From JAMWCX01 sp964352425 (GTDB lineage: Bacteria > Omnitrophota > Gorgyraeia > 2-01-FULL-45-10): a stretch of DNA of 64,000 bases. A model generated the notes under the pieces. The model worked only from the letters and a program-made list of their open reading frames with translations. It ran no database searches and was not told the origin of the DNA. The position numbers and the translations under genes are program-made. The stretch spans positions 1 to 64,000 of the forward strand of contig CAYGRZ010000002.1 in NCBI GenBank assembly GCA_964352425.1. The letters are read 5' to 3'. Of the stretch, positions 7,504 to 15,274 are shown one piece after another; the stretch's first letter is position 1; the number at the start of each line of letters is the position of its first letter.

Positions 7504-8556
7504 GTGGCAAAAAGCAAGATCATATTTTGTGCGCTGGCCGCACTTCTCGTTACCCAGTACGCGTACGCAGGCACATTGGGCCATTATTATCCCGGCGTCA
7601 CAGGCATGCGCGATATAATCCTGCCGCCAAAAGGCTATTACGCCATTTACTACGACCCGATATATTATTCCAATGACCTGAGGAACGCTCACGGCAACGA
7701 GCTTTCCAACGTATCGATGTCGGCGTCGGAGACGAAACACTTCAACGTCTATGGCCACGACATACCGGTTAAACTCTCCGCCGGGCTGTCCGCCGATATC
7801 AACGCCTCGATGTCGTTTGCAACGCAGCAGTTGCTCCTGTTCTGGTCTACCGGATGGAAGGTCCTCGGCGCGGATTTTGGCATGTTCATCGCCCCGTCGA
7901 CCGGATACGTCAGTGTCCAAACGGAAGTCAAGGCGCATGGCACAGGGACGGTTTCAATAGGGGACTATTCCAAGACGGTGACGAAGGACGCGACGGTCAA
8001 AGTGGATAGCGAGATGTACGGGTTCGGCGATCTCCTGGTGCAGCCCGTGATGCTCGACTGGCGCGGAAAACAGTACGACATAGGCCTCTACTACGGCTTC
8101 TGGGCACCGACGGGCGCCTATTCCGAGAACCGTATCGCCAATGTCGGCATGGGGTTCTGGTCACAGCAGTTCCAGGCCTTCGGCGCGTGGTACTTCGACA
8201 AATACCGAAAAACGGCCCTTATCGTGACAGGCACCTATAACTTTAACAGCTCCAAGTATGACACGGATATCACGCCCGGCCAGAGCATGACGCTCGAATA
8301 TGCGCTGAGCCATTATATTACCGATCGCGTCGAAGTCGGCGTGTACGGATACGACCAGTGGCAGATCTCTTCCGATACCGGCTCGGCGGCAAAGAATAAG
8401 GGCGTCTTCTACCAGATCCACGGTATCGGCGTCCAGGCCGGAGGATGGATCATCAAAGAGAAATTGAATCTCACGACGAAGTGCGCGTACGAATATTACG
8501 GCGTCGGCCGTTTCAGCGGTATCCTCGGAACGGCGAACCTTATATGGGTCTTCTAA
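7504..8556 (+). CDS. Outer-membrane channel-like protein (MetA phenol-degradation type)
   Basis: About 350 residues with a signal peptide and a beta-barrel-like alternation ending in the aromatic residue Phe (NLIWVF). Segments such as GFGDLLVQPVMLDW and GLYYGFWAPTGAY are typical of the Phenol_MetA_deg/SphA-like outer-membrane family, which is thought to carry hydrophobic substrates across the outer membrane. I start at GTG 7504, six bases after AAGGAGG; GTG 7501 is possible, and the longer frame from 7444 would begin inside the inverted repeat. It belongs to the exported cluster between two Ntn hydrolases. Confidence 0.75.
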   Translation: MAKSKIIFCALAALLVTQYAYAGTLGHYYPGVTGMRDIILPPKGYYAIYYDPIYYSNDLRNAHGNELSNVSMSASETKHFNVYGHDIPVKLSAGLSADINASMSFATQQLLLFWSTGWKVLGADFGMFIAPSTGYVSVQTEVKAHGTGTVSIGDYSKTVTKDATVKVDSEMYGFGDLLVQPVMLDWRGKQYDIGLYYGFWAPTGAYSENRIANVGMGFWSQQFQAFGAWYFDKYRKTALIVTGTYNFNSSKYDTDITPGQSMTLEYALSHYITDRVEVGVYGYDQWQISSDTGSAAKNKGVFYQIHGIGVQAGGWIIKEKLNLTTKCAYEYYGVGRFSGILGTANLIWVF

Positions 8557-8576
8557 TGGGAGAGAAAAGGGGCGTT

Positions 8577-9407
8577 ATGAAAAAAATGCCGTCCATATTG
8601 TTCGCCGCTGCGATCGTCTGCGCGCTCGCTGTGCCGGCGGCGGCCGCCGACGACAAGGACATGCAGAAGCTCGCCAAGGATTCACAGAATCCGGTCGCGG
8701 ACATGGCGACGCTGCCGCTCAAGAATAATTTCTACTTCGACGAGGGGCCGCACGATCGCTTTGGATACACGCTCGATATCCAGCCGGTCTACCCGATCAA
8801 TATAGGCAATTGGAACCTGATAAGCCGGCTCATCGCGCCCATCGTCTATCAGCCGAACCTCGCGACGAAATCGGACGGCAGGATGGGCTTAGGCGATATC
8901 AACGAGACGGTCTTCCTGTCGCCGGCAAAGCCCGCGATGTTCCACGGCGGAGCGTTCCTCTGGGGCGCCGGTCCAATGGTGACGGCGCCGAGCTCGACCA
9001 ATAAGGCGCTCGGCCAGCAGAAATGGTGCGCCGGCCCGTCGGGCGTGGCGGTCTGGATGCCGGGCAGGTGGGTGCTGGGAGCGCTCTGCTATAACCAGTG
9101 GTCATTTGCCGGCGTCGACGAGCGGAAGGACGTCAACGCGACGACGCTTCAGTATTTCATCAACTACAATTTTGATAAGGGCTGGTTCGCCGCGTCGTCG
9201 CCGATCAATACGTTCGACTGGACCGCGAATATGGACAATCGCTGCCTGATACCGTTCGGCGGCGGGGTGGGGAGGGTATTCGCGATAGGGAAGCAGCCGG
9301 TCAGCGTCTTTCTGGGCGGGTATTACAATGCCGTGCGGCCTGCGGGGAATCCGGACTGGCAGGTGGTATTTACCTGCACGCTCCTCTTCCCGAAGGGGCA
9401 TACGTAG
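8577..9407 (+). CDS. Exported beta-rich protein, transporter/neuromedin U-like
   Basis: The 276-residue product starts with a signal peptide (residues 1-22, ending AVPAAAA) and continues as short amphipathic strands with repeated Asn/Pro turns (DIQPVYPINIG, NLISRLIAPIVYQPN, GLGDINETVFLSP). This pattern is shared with small outer-membrane 'transporter' proteins annotated near MetA-type channels. A run of Cys at WCAGPSG and LCYNQWS is unusual for a barrel. It follows the MetA-like gene by 20 bp. It probably sits in the outer membrane with that protein; cargo unknown. Confidence 0.65.
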   Translation: MKKMPSILFAAAIVCALAVPAAAADDKDMQKLAKDSQNPVADMATLPLKNNFYFDEGPHDRFGYTLDIQPVYPINIGNWNLISRLIAPIVYQPNLATKSDGRMGLGDINETVFLSPAKPAMFHGGAFLWGAGPMVTAPSSTNKALGQQKWCAGPSGVAVWMPGRWVLGALCYNQWSFAGVDERKDVNATTLQYFINYNFDKGWFAASSPINTFDWTANMDNRCLIPFGGGVGRVFAIGKQPVSVFLGGYYNAVRPAGNPDWQVVFTCTLLFPKGHT

Positions 9408-9440
9408 GCAGTGCTTACGAACACAACAAAGGAGAGGGGT

Positions 9441-10553
9441 ATGATGAAAAAGATTGCGGTGATCATGGTGGCGGTTGCATTGGCGGTCTCACAGGCGCCC
9501 GTCTTTGCCTGCACGAATTTTCAGGTGAAGGCCGAGGACGGCACGGTCATCGTCGCCCGATCGAACGAATTCGGCATAGATGCCAACTCGCAGATCGTCT
9601 TCGAACCGGCGGGCAAGGCGTTCACGAGCAAGTCTCCCGACGGGGGGAAGGGCAGGAGCTGGGCGTCGAAATACGCCTTCCTCGGCATCAACGGCCTCGG
9701 GCTGGTCGAGAGTTTCGGCGACGGCATGAACGAAGCGGGGCTGTCGGTCGAAGGCCTGTTCTTTACCGAGAGCAAGTATGAAACGGCAGATCCGCAGCAG
9801 GCGGAGAACGCCGTCAGCTCTAACGACTTCGTCTCATGGCTGCTCAGCAGTTTTGCCACTGTCGATGAAGTCAAAGCGGCTCTGCCTTCCGTCAAGGTGT
9901 GGGGAGAGTTTGTGGCGGCGCTCAGCGGGCCGCTTCCGCTGCACTTCGCGGTCCATGACGCCTCCGGCAAGGCTATCGTTATCGAATTCATCGGCGGAGA
10001 GAAGAAGGTCTACGATAATCCTGTCGGCGTCATGACGAATATGCCGGAATTCCCGTGGCAGGTCACGAACCTGCGCAACTTTGTGAATCTGAGCATATTC
10101 ATCCCGAAGGCCAGGGACTTTAACGGCGTTATCATCAAGCCGACAGGGACGGGTTCCGGCTGGCACGGCATACCCGGCGACTGGAGTCCTCCGTCAAGGT
10201 TCGTGCGCATCGCCTACCTGGTGAACGCCACCCCGCCGGCGAAAGACCGGACGGGCGCGCTTAACCTGGCTAAGCACATACTCAACACCGTCGATATACC
10301 CAAGGGCAGCGTCGAGGCCGAGCTGAAGGGCAAGGATGGAAGCGTTGGCGTCGAAGAAGAATATACCCAATGGTCGGTCCTGAACGATCTCACCAACGGC
10401 GTCTTCTACTATTATTCGTATGACGACATGAACCTGAAGTCGATCGACCTGAAGAAGATGGCCGCAGACGGCACGAAGACGGTCAGGTTCATACCGATGT
10501 CCGATGGCTTCTCCGCCGCGGACAAGACAGCCGCCATGACGGAGATGAAATAA
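9441..10553 (+). CDS. Exported choloylglycine-hydrolase-family Ntn amidase
   Basis: The 370-residue protein has a signal peptide that ends directly at a Cys (VFACTNFQVKAEDG; Cys24). Removal of the signal peptide would expose Cys as the N-terminal nucleophile, as in penicillin V acylases and bile-salt hydrolases. ARSNEFG matches the conserved arginine-containing strand after the nucleophile. These enzymes hydrolyse linear amides, for example penicillin V, conjugated bile acids or acyl-homoserine lactones. The ATG at 9441 follows AAAGGAGAGGGG. It is the second Ntn amidase in the cluster and directly precedes an OprB-like porin. Confidence 0.82.
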   Translation: MMKKIAVIMVAVALAVSQAPVFACTNFQVKAEDGTVIVARSNEFGIDANSQIVFEPAGKAFTSKSPDGGKGRSWASKYAFLGINGLGLVESFGDGMNEAGLSVEGLFFTESKYETADPQQAENAVSSNDFVSWLLSSFATVDEVKAALPSVKVWGEFVAALSGPLPLHFAVHDASGKAIVIEFIGGEKKVYDNPVGVMTNMPEFPWQVTNLRNFVNLSIFIPKARDFNGVIIKPTGTGSGWHGIPGDWSPPSRFVRIAYLVNATPPAKDRTGALNLAKHILNTVDIPKGSVEAELKGKDGSVGVEEEYTQWSVLNDLTNGVFYYYSYDDMNLKSIDLKKMAADGTKTVRFIPMSDGFSAADKTAAMTEMK

Positions 10554-10556
10554 AAA

Positions 10557-11918
10557 TTGGAACTGCAGAAGCCCTCTTCCCGGCGCGCGCTGCTGTGCGC
10601 GCTCGTTCTATCGTCTCTTTCATGCGCCGTGCCTTTCGCGGCGTATGGAAGAGATATTCCTGAAGCCGAAGGGCCGGAGAGGATCCCCTACGTAACGCAT
10701 GGCGTCACGAGGACACGGATCGGGTTGCCATACGACAGTCAAAAAGTCGTCCTGGCGGACGTCGGAGGCCCCGGCAATAAGAGCCGGATAACGTACGACC
10801 CATCCCACGGCTATACCATAGAGCCATCCGGCATCGAGATACGGCCTTCCGGCACATTCATCCTGCAGGGCACGCCCAATCCAAATACCCCTCCCGGCAG
10901 CGGAAAGTTCGGCGTTTCATGGCTCGGTTATCTCGACTTCTATAAAAAACTCGGCGACTGGGGGAGCCTCTTCCTCCAGCTCCAGGAAGGATGGGGAGAT
11001 ACGGTCGAGCCTGACCTCGCGCTCTTCAGCAACGTGAACAGTAACGCATTCGACATCGGCGGCAGGATAACGGCGCGCAAATACCGCTATGAGCAGTATT
11101 TATTCGATAATCAGGTGACCGTGCGCTGCGGCAAACTGCGGGCGTACGACTGGTTCGACCAGAACGCAGTCGCGGACGACGACGACACGGAGTTCCTGAA
11201 CGATATGTTCAATAGCTCAGAGGCGGTCGACTGGCCGTCCAACTTTTCGTTCGGCGAAGAGGTGACCATGGCGCCCCGCTCGGTCGATTTTCTCGAACTT
11301 GACCTCGGCCATTTTGAAGGCAATGACAAATGGCAGCAGCTTTTTAAACACGGTATGTATGTGGCCCAGGCGACGATCAAGTCAGCCCGGCTCTTCAAGA
11401 TCGATCCCGAGCAATGGGCGGGCAGTTACCGGTTCTACGGCTGGCTGAATAACCGCGACCACTCGAAGTACGTTACCAGGGGCCAGACGCGGGGCGCAGG
11501 CGAATATACGAGCTACGGTTTCGGCCTGAGCGCTGATCAGATGGTGACGAGCCGCCTTGTCCTATTCGGCAGGTTCGGGTGGCAACAGCCGGATATGGTA
11601 CCTGCCCGCGGCGGCGCGTGCGTGGAATGGTCGTGGTCGGGCGGCGTGCAGATCTGCGGCGCGTACTGGAGCAGGGTCCAGGACCATATCGCCGTTGCGG
11701 TGGGGCAGAACTTCGTCAGTAAAGAATATATCGACGCCGGCAACCCCGGCGCGAACGAAGGCCATGTAGAGGCATATTACAGCTGGAAGCTGAACCGGTG
11801 CCTTACGATAAGCCCCGACGTCCAGCTCATATGGAATCCGAATGGCGTGAGCACGTCCCGGCAGGGCGACGGCGAGCCGGTATTTGTCTACGGCGTGCGT
11901 ACGCACTATGTTTTTTAG
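10557..11918 (+). CDS. OprB-like carbohydrate-selective porin
   Basis: The 453-residue product has an N-terminal signal (LLCALVLSSLSCAVPFAAYG) and a long barrel-like region with KLGDWGSLFLQLQEGWG, GRFGWQQPDM and the C-terminal HVEAYYSWKLNRCLTISPD, followed by PDVQLIWNPNG and a final aromatic YVF. The C-terminal stretch is characteristic of the OprB/carbohydrate-selective porin family. There is no nearby ATG: a TTG at 10557 lies 3 bp after the previous stop, so translation is probably coupled to the upstream amidase. It likely provides the outer-membrane entry for a solute used by the cluster. Confidence 0.75.
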   Translation: MELQKPSSRRALLCALVLSSLSCAVPFAAYGRDIPEAEGPERIPYVTHGVTRTRIGLPYDSQKVVLADVGGPGNKSRITYDPSHGYTIEPSGIEIRPSGTFILQGTPNPNTPPGSGKFGVSWLGYLDFYKKLGDWGSLFLQLQEGWGDTVEPDLALFSNVNSNAFDIGGRITARKYRYEQYLFDNQVTVRCGKLRAYDWFDQNAVADDDDTEFLNDMFNSSEAVDWPSNFSFGEEVTMAPRSVDFLELDLGHFEGNDKWQQLFKHGMYVAQATIKSARLFKIDPEQWAGSYRFYGWLNNRDHSKYVTRGQTRGAGEYTSYGFGLSADQMVTSRLVLFGRFGWQQPDMVPARGGACVEWSWSGGVQICGAYWSRVQDHIAVAVGQNFVSKEYIDAGNPGANEGHVEAYYSWKLNRCLTISPDVQLIWNPNGVSTSRQGDGEPVFVYGVRTHYVF

Positions 11919-11959
11919 ATAGTTTTACAGGATAATGATGGTATAATTGTTATCCGCGC

Positions 11960-12052
11960 GGAGAGGTTGCCTAGAGGCCGAAGGCGATGGTTTGCTAAAC
12001 CATTGTGTGGCCAAAAGCCGCACCGAGAGTTCGAATCTCTCCCTCTCCGCCA
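11960..12052 (+). tRNA. tRNA-Ser (GCU)
   Basis: A full class II cloverleaf: acceptor GGAGAGG pairs with CCTCTCC, discriminator G, encoded CCA (12050-12052). The anticodon arm ATGGT-TTGCTAA-ACCAT gives GCU, and a long variable arm (about gtgtggccaaaagccgcac) is typical of tRNA-Ser. A TATAAT lies upstream at about 11942. Its 3' end (from 12033) is duplicated at 15006, marking it as an integration site. Confidence 0.95.
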
Positions 12053-12091
12053 TTCCCTTCCAAAGCGTTCTCGAATTCAATCGGGAACGCT
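12033..12091 (+). repeat. att-like repeat, left copy
   Basis: This is the functional tRNA-Ser 3' end plus terminator. It matches 15006-15064 at 56 of 59 positions. Confidence 0.85.
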
Positions 12092-12098
12092 CTTTTTT
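12064..12098 (+). terminator. Terminator of tRNA-Ser
   Basis: AGCGTTC (12064-12070) pairs with GAACGCT (12085-12091), and a run of seven T follows. It is copied with the tRNA end at 15036-15071. Confidence 0.8.
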
Positions 12099-12196
12099 TG
12101 TCAAATCCTCTATATTCTCCGACGACAAACAATAACAGCATTAATCAGACATCATCAGTTATCATCAGGAACCAGACTCACTAAAAATGCCTCGAG

Positions 12197-12214
12197 TGTG
12201 GTGGAAATGTGGTG
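12197..12214 (+). repeat. Paired TGTGGTG words, left end
   Basis: TGTGGTG occurs at 12197-12203 and 12208-12214, 11 bp apart; a third is at 12704-12710. A matching pair sits at the right end (14958-14964, 14970-14976). They could be arm-type sites of a tyrosine recombinase; that is inference. Confidence 0.4.
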
Positions 12215-12220
12215 GCTGCT

Positions 12221-12682
12221 ATGAAGGGCTACCAATTTCTCGAGAACGATTTCTTTGAAATTTGCCAAACACGAGAAATAGGCCATACGCCTATGCTCCT
12301 TTATATCTACCTTAGAGGCCTCTTCTGCCGCTTTCAAAAGCCGATCTTCACCTGGCAGGATAAACAAACCAGAAAACATTTAGGCATATCTCAAAGCACT
12401 CTCCTAAGGGCCAGAGAATATCTACAAACAAGGGGCATGATCGCGTTTGTGAGCGGTAAGGGCAGCCGGCATACCGAATACACCATGCTCGGCACAGTCC
12501 TTTTACCCGTCATCAAAAAGACGACAGGGTGTCGTCACGCCAAGCACACAGGGTATCGTCAAAACGACGACACCTATAATACAAGTAAAGAAAGATTAAA
12601 GAATAGAGTAGGGTTTGAGCCATTTAAGGGCATATCCGAAGAAGAAAGGGTCTTTTTAAAGAGCAGGGGGCTCTATGATTAG
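12221..12682 (+). CDS. Winged-helix DNA-binding protein of mobile-element type
   Basis: A 153-residue protein with a helix-turn-helix HLGISQSTLLRAREYLQTRG in the middle (about residues 50-70). This resembles the winged-helix domains of phage and plasmid replication or regulatory proteins. The C-terminal third is basic, Thr/Lys-rich and probably flexible. The ATG at 12221 has a GGTGG five bases upstream; a GTG at 12209 inside a TGTGGTG word is the alternative. It is the first gene inside the tRNA-Ser element and overlaps the next start (ATG 12675). It may control or initiate replication or excision of the element. Confidence 0.6.
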   Translation: MKGYQFLENDFFEICQTREIGHTPMLLYIYLRGLFCRFQKPIFTWQDKQTRKHLGISQSTLLRAREYLQTRGMIAFVSGKGSRHTEYTMLGTVLLPVIKKTTGCRHAKHTGYRQNDDTYNTSKERLKNRVGFEPFKGISEEERVFLKSRGLYD

Positions 12683-12896
12683 GATATGGGCTTTAATAAG
12701 ATATGTGGTGGAACCCAAAAAACATCTATGGATGAATGTTTTTTGGGTAAGGGAAACCCCAAAGGCAATTTTAATCATATTTGACGGCCGGAAAGCATGG
12801 ATTCCAAAGGCCTGGATTGCGCGGATTGAACAAACGGGATGTATATCTATCAAGATCAAGATATCAGAGTATCACTGGGCTAAGAAATTCGCATAA
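12675..12896 (+). CDS. Small mobile-element protein
   Basis: The 73-residue product has the pattern KAILIIFDGRKAWIPKAWI and ends EYHWAKKFA. This recalls the short phage/plasmid proteins that read 'AILV..DG...WIPKSQI...EWLAKKKGL', whose function is unknown. It overlaps the upstream winged-helix gene by 8 bp. A frameshifted, N-terminally altered copy lies at 15087-15274, so the small gene has been duplicated along with the att-like repeat. It is likely part of the element's core. Confidence 0.6.
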   Translation: MIRIWALIRYVVEPKKHLWMNVFWVRETPKAILIIFDGRKAWIPKAWIARIEQTGCISIKIKISEYHWAKKFA

Positions 12897-13006
12897 ATGG
12901 GCCCACATTGTAATGGGTTTACAGGACTCTCTTTTGACGGTATAATAAGTCAGAATAACCGCAAACGGTCAGATTTAAATGTAGTAAAAAACGAAGGTTA
13001 AAATAT

Positions 13007-14629
13007 ATGACAAAGACTACTTTAGAAGAATTCAATCAATGGCTAAGACGTCCCGAGGGATTGCATCTGGAATTTAAGGAAGCAAAGGATACATTTGATA
13101 GCAGGCGAGATTTGCCGGACTACTGCGCGGCTATTGCTAATGAAGGCGGCGGTAAGTTGATTCTTGGCGCTGATAATCATGGAAAGATCGTTGGGACAAG
13201 GGCGTTTCTCGGCACCGCAAATAAATTAGCACACGAGCTGTATACTAAAATCAAAATCCGCGTTGATGTCGAAGAACTCCATGCTCCCCAAAGACGCATT
13301 CTGGTATTTCATATACCTGGCAGACTTCCCGGTCAAGTAGTGGAGTCTACAGGTAAATATAGATATCCAGCGAGAATGGGCGAATCATTGGTAGAAATGG
13401 ACAAAACGACACTAAAAAGAATACTTACCGAAACGGAACCGGATTTTTCGTGTGGAATTGTATCGGGCCTATCAATAACCGATCTAGATGGTAAGGCTAT
13501 AGATGTATTCAAACAGCGATGGGCGCAAAAATCCGGCAGAAAAGATTATATTAGCTTCTCCAATGACAAGATTTTAAAAGCGGCGGGTTTGCTTTTTGAC
13601 AAAGGCCTTAATTATGCAAGCCTTATATTATTCGGTAAGAAAGAGAAGATCGATGAGCTTCTTCCCGGCAGCGAGATCATATTTGAATGGAGGCAAGATC
13701 CGCTCGCCGTTTCGCATGATTTCAGGAAAAACTGGAGAGAGCCGTTTTTTGCGATTTATGATGATGTGTGGAAGGCTATAAATGATCGTAATCTGCGCAT
13801 CCCGCTCCAGGACGGTCTTTTTCAGAGAGAAATATACGCCTTTAATGAAAAGACAGTCCGCGAAGCCTTTCTTAACGCGGTAGCACATCGTGACTATACA
13901 ATCAAGGGCAGGTCAGTGTTTATAAAAGCATCGCCAAAAGAGTTTAATATCGAAAGTCCCGGCGGCTTCCCGCCCGGTATTACGGCAGAGAATATTCTTA
14001 CCAAAACGTTCTGGCGCAATAGATGCATAGCGGAGACATTAGAAAAAGCAGGACTTGTTGAGCGCTCCGGTCAGGGCATGGATGATATTTATGGGAATAC
14101 TATAAGAGAAGGCAAGGGGTTGCCGGATCTTTCCGGTAGCGATACCTCTTCCGTACTCCTAAAAATACCCGCTCAGGTTAAAGATAAAAACTTTATTCTT
14201 TTTCTTGAAAAAATACAGAATGAAAGAGGGATAATATTCTCATTTGAAGAGATCTTCGAGTTAGAAAAAATCCGCGAATCACAATCAGTAATTAGTCCCG
14301 AGTTTAAAAAGAAATTCTTGAGTTTGGGCATAATCGAAAAGATAGGCAAAACAAGCGGATCAAAGTATATTCTATCGCATAAATATTATTCTTTCGAAAA
14401 AAAGGCAGGTGTGCATACTCGGCTATCCGGCATATCCCGCGACAAGCAAAAAGAACTTATAATAAAACACCTGGAAAAGAACAAGAAAGGCCTCAGGGAA
14501 GAATTTCAAGATATCTTTCCTGAACTCAAACCAATGGACATTTCAAATATATTGCAGGAATTAAAAGTAGACAAAAGAATTATCCATAAGGGTTCTTCAA
14601 AATCCGGACATTGGGAGCTTTCTAAGTAA
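13007..14629 (+). CDS. Schlafen/AlbA_2-HATPase protein, copy 1
   Basis: The 540-residue protein begins with an AlbA_2 (Schlafen-type) domain, residues about 10-125, showing LEFKEAKDTF and AIANEGGGKLILGADNHG. Residues about 280-380 form an HATPase_c_4 region with REAFLNAVAHRDY, NIESPGGFPPGI and LVERSGQGM. The C-terminal 120 residues look winged-helix-like and Lys-rich. Such proteins are annotated as ATP-dependent transcriptional regulators or helicase-like proteins, and Schlafen-type domains can be RNA-cleaving effectors. The gene is AT-rich relative to the rest of the window. A second related gene lies at 15352. Confidence 0.8.
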   Translation: MTKTTLEEFNQWLRRPEGLHLEFKEAKDTFDSRRDLPDYCAAIANEGGGKLILGADNHGKIVGTRAFLGTANKLAHELYTKIKIRVDVEELHAPQRRILVFHIPGRLPGQVVESTGKYRYPARMGESLVEMDKTTLKRILTETEPDFSCGIVSGLSITDLDGKAIDVFKQRWAQKSGRKDYISFSNDKILKAAGLLFDKGLNYASLILFGKKEKIDELLPGSEIIFEWRQDPLAVSHDFRKNWREPFFAIYDDVWKAINDRNLRIPLQDGLFQREIYAFNEKTVREAFLNAVAHRDYTIKGRSVFIKASPKEFNIESPGGFPPGITAENILTKTFWRNRCIAETLEKAGLVERSGQGMDDIYGNTIREGKGLPDLSGSDTSSVLLKIPAQVKDKNFILFLEKIQNERGIIFSFEEIFELEKIRESQSVISPEFKKKFLSLGIIEKIGKTSGSKYILSHKYYSFEKKAGVHTRLSGISRDKQKELIIKHLEKNKKGLREEFQDIFPELKPMDISNILQELKVDKRIIHKGSSKSGHWELSK

Positions 14630-14739
14630 ATCTATTTTTAGTGTTAAATCAAAAGGCAGTTTCCAAGCTCCGTCGGAGATTTGTAAATTTACTCAGATTT
14701 AAGTAAATCTATTCTAAATCAATGTTTAAATCTATTTTA
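14624..14739 (+). repeat. AT-rich AAATCTATT repeats
   Basis: Three copies of TAAATCTATTYTA-like sequence occur at 14624-14639, 14701-14716 and 14726-14739. They look like iterons or decayed direct repeats. The first overlaps the end of the Schlafen-like gene. Confidence 0.45.
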
Positions 14740-14747
14740 GGTTAAAA

Positions 14748-14834
14748 ATGGATGGCCCTATAGCTTGGGGACTTGCGGACAAAGGGATCCTGAAGGCTCA
14801 AGGTGATAGAAAGGGACGGAAATACAGTTTTTAG
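14748..14834 (+). pseudogene. Orphan C-terminal winged-helix fragment
   Basis: Twenty-eight codons read GLADKGILKAQGDRKGRKYS-like sequence and stop. This is the typical last strand and tail of a winged-helix domain, such as the end of a Schlafen/AlbA_2 protein, without the preceding gene. The sequence ggatggccctat just inside it also follows the second Schlafen-like gene (17068), pointing to recombination between copies. The following 14838-15005 holds only short direct repeats (GGACAT, TGCAC) and no gene. Confidence 0.4.
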
Positions 14835-14837
14835 GAT

Positions 14838-14916
14838 ATGGGACATTTATGGGACATATGGGGCATGTTTCGGACATGTCGGACAACTGCACAATTTGCA
14901 CGATTATTGCACGATT
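14838..14916 (+). repeat. Short direct repeats GGACAT and TGCAC
   Basis: GGACAT occurs at 14841, 14852 and 14872, and TGCAC at 14888, 14897 and 14908. No gene is supported here. Confidence 0.4.
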
Positions 14917-14957
14917 AGGAGTATAGCTTAATTGGTGTAATGCGAAATGGCAGTAAG

Positions 14958-14976
14958 TGTGGTGAGGGATGTGGTG
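14958..14976 (+). repeat. Paired TGTGGTG words, right end
   Basis: TGTGGTG at 14958-14964 and 14970-14976 mirrors the pair just inside the left att copy, in the same orientation and with almost the same spacing. Confidence 0.4.
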
Positions 14977-15005
14977 AAAGTGCCATTTTGAGCACGAAAC
15001 AGGTA

Positions 15006-15071
15006 GAATCTCTCCCCCTCCGCCATTCCCTTCCAAAGCGTTCTCGGATTCAACCGGGAACGCTTCTTTTT
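15006..15071 (+). repeat. att-like repeat, right copy, with terminator
   Basis: Positions 15006-15064 copy the tRNA-Ser 3' end and terminator stem. The T-run extends to about 15071. No tRNA body precedes it, so it is not a functional tRNA gene. Confidence 0.85.
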
Positions 15072-15086
15072 TATCAATTCCTCTGG

Positions 15087-15274
15087 GTGGATGTTGATCT
15101 TGTTCGGGAAACCCCAAAGCTATTCTAATAATATTTGACGGTCAAAAAGCGTGGATTCCAAAGGTGTGGATTGCGCAGCTTAAACAAAGTGGAGACAGGT
15201 CGCGATTAAAAATATCAGATTACCGCTGGGCTAAGAAATTTGCACAACCTTGCTTCACATGTGGATTATCTTGA
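15087..15274 (+). pseudogene. Frameshifted copy of the small mobile-element gene
   Basis: The nucleotide and protein sequence matches the end of 12675-12896: VRETPK, then KAILIIFDGQKAWIPKVWIA and RWAKKFA. A single-base deletion near 15116 splits it into two frames: the first stops after VRETPKLF, the second has no start. An alternative tail (QPCFTCGLS) replaces the original stop. Confidence 0.7.

Larger units (their letters stand above)
12033..15064 (+). mobile_element. Integrated element at tRNA-Ser, att-like direct repeats
   Basis: The 59 bp at 12033-12091 (tRNA T-arm 3' side, acceptor, CCA and terminator) recur at 15006-15064 with three mismatches. That is the signature of site-specific integration at a tRNA 3' end. 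The roughly 3 kb between them is AT-richer than the chromosome and carries a winged-helix gene, a small phage-like protein and a Schlafen/AlbA_2 gene. Inside each end is a pair of TGTGGTG words about one helical turn apart. No integrase is visible, so the element would need one in trans or has lost it. A second unit of similar genes lies to the right (15.1-18.5 kb). Confidence 0.7.

Noticed and set aside
11925..12128. Minus-strand frame over tRNA-Ser
   Set aside because: It is the antisense of a tRNA gene, a common false gene call.
14940..15128. A 62-codon frame spanning the right att-like repeat
   Set aside because: It reads through the duplicated tRNA end and terminator and stops at the frameshift in the small gene copy; it is a product of the junction.
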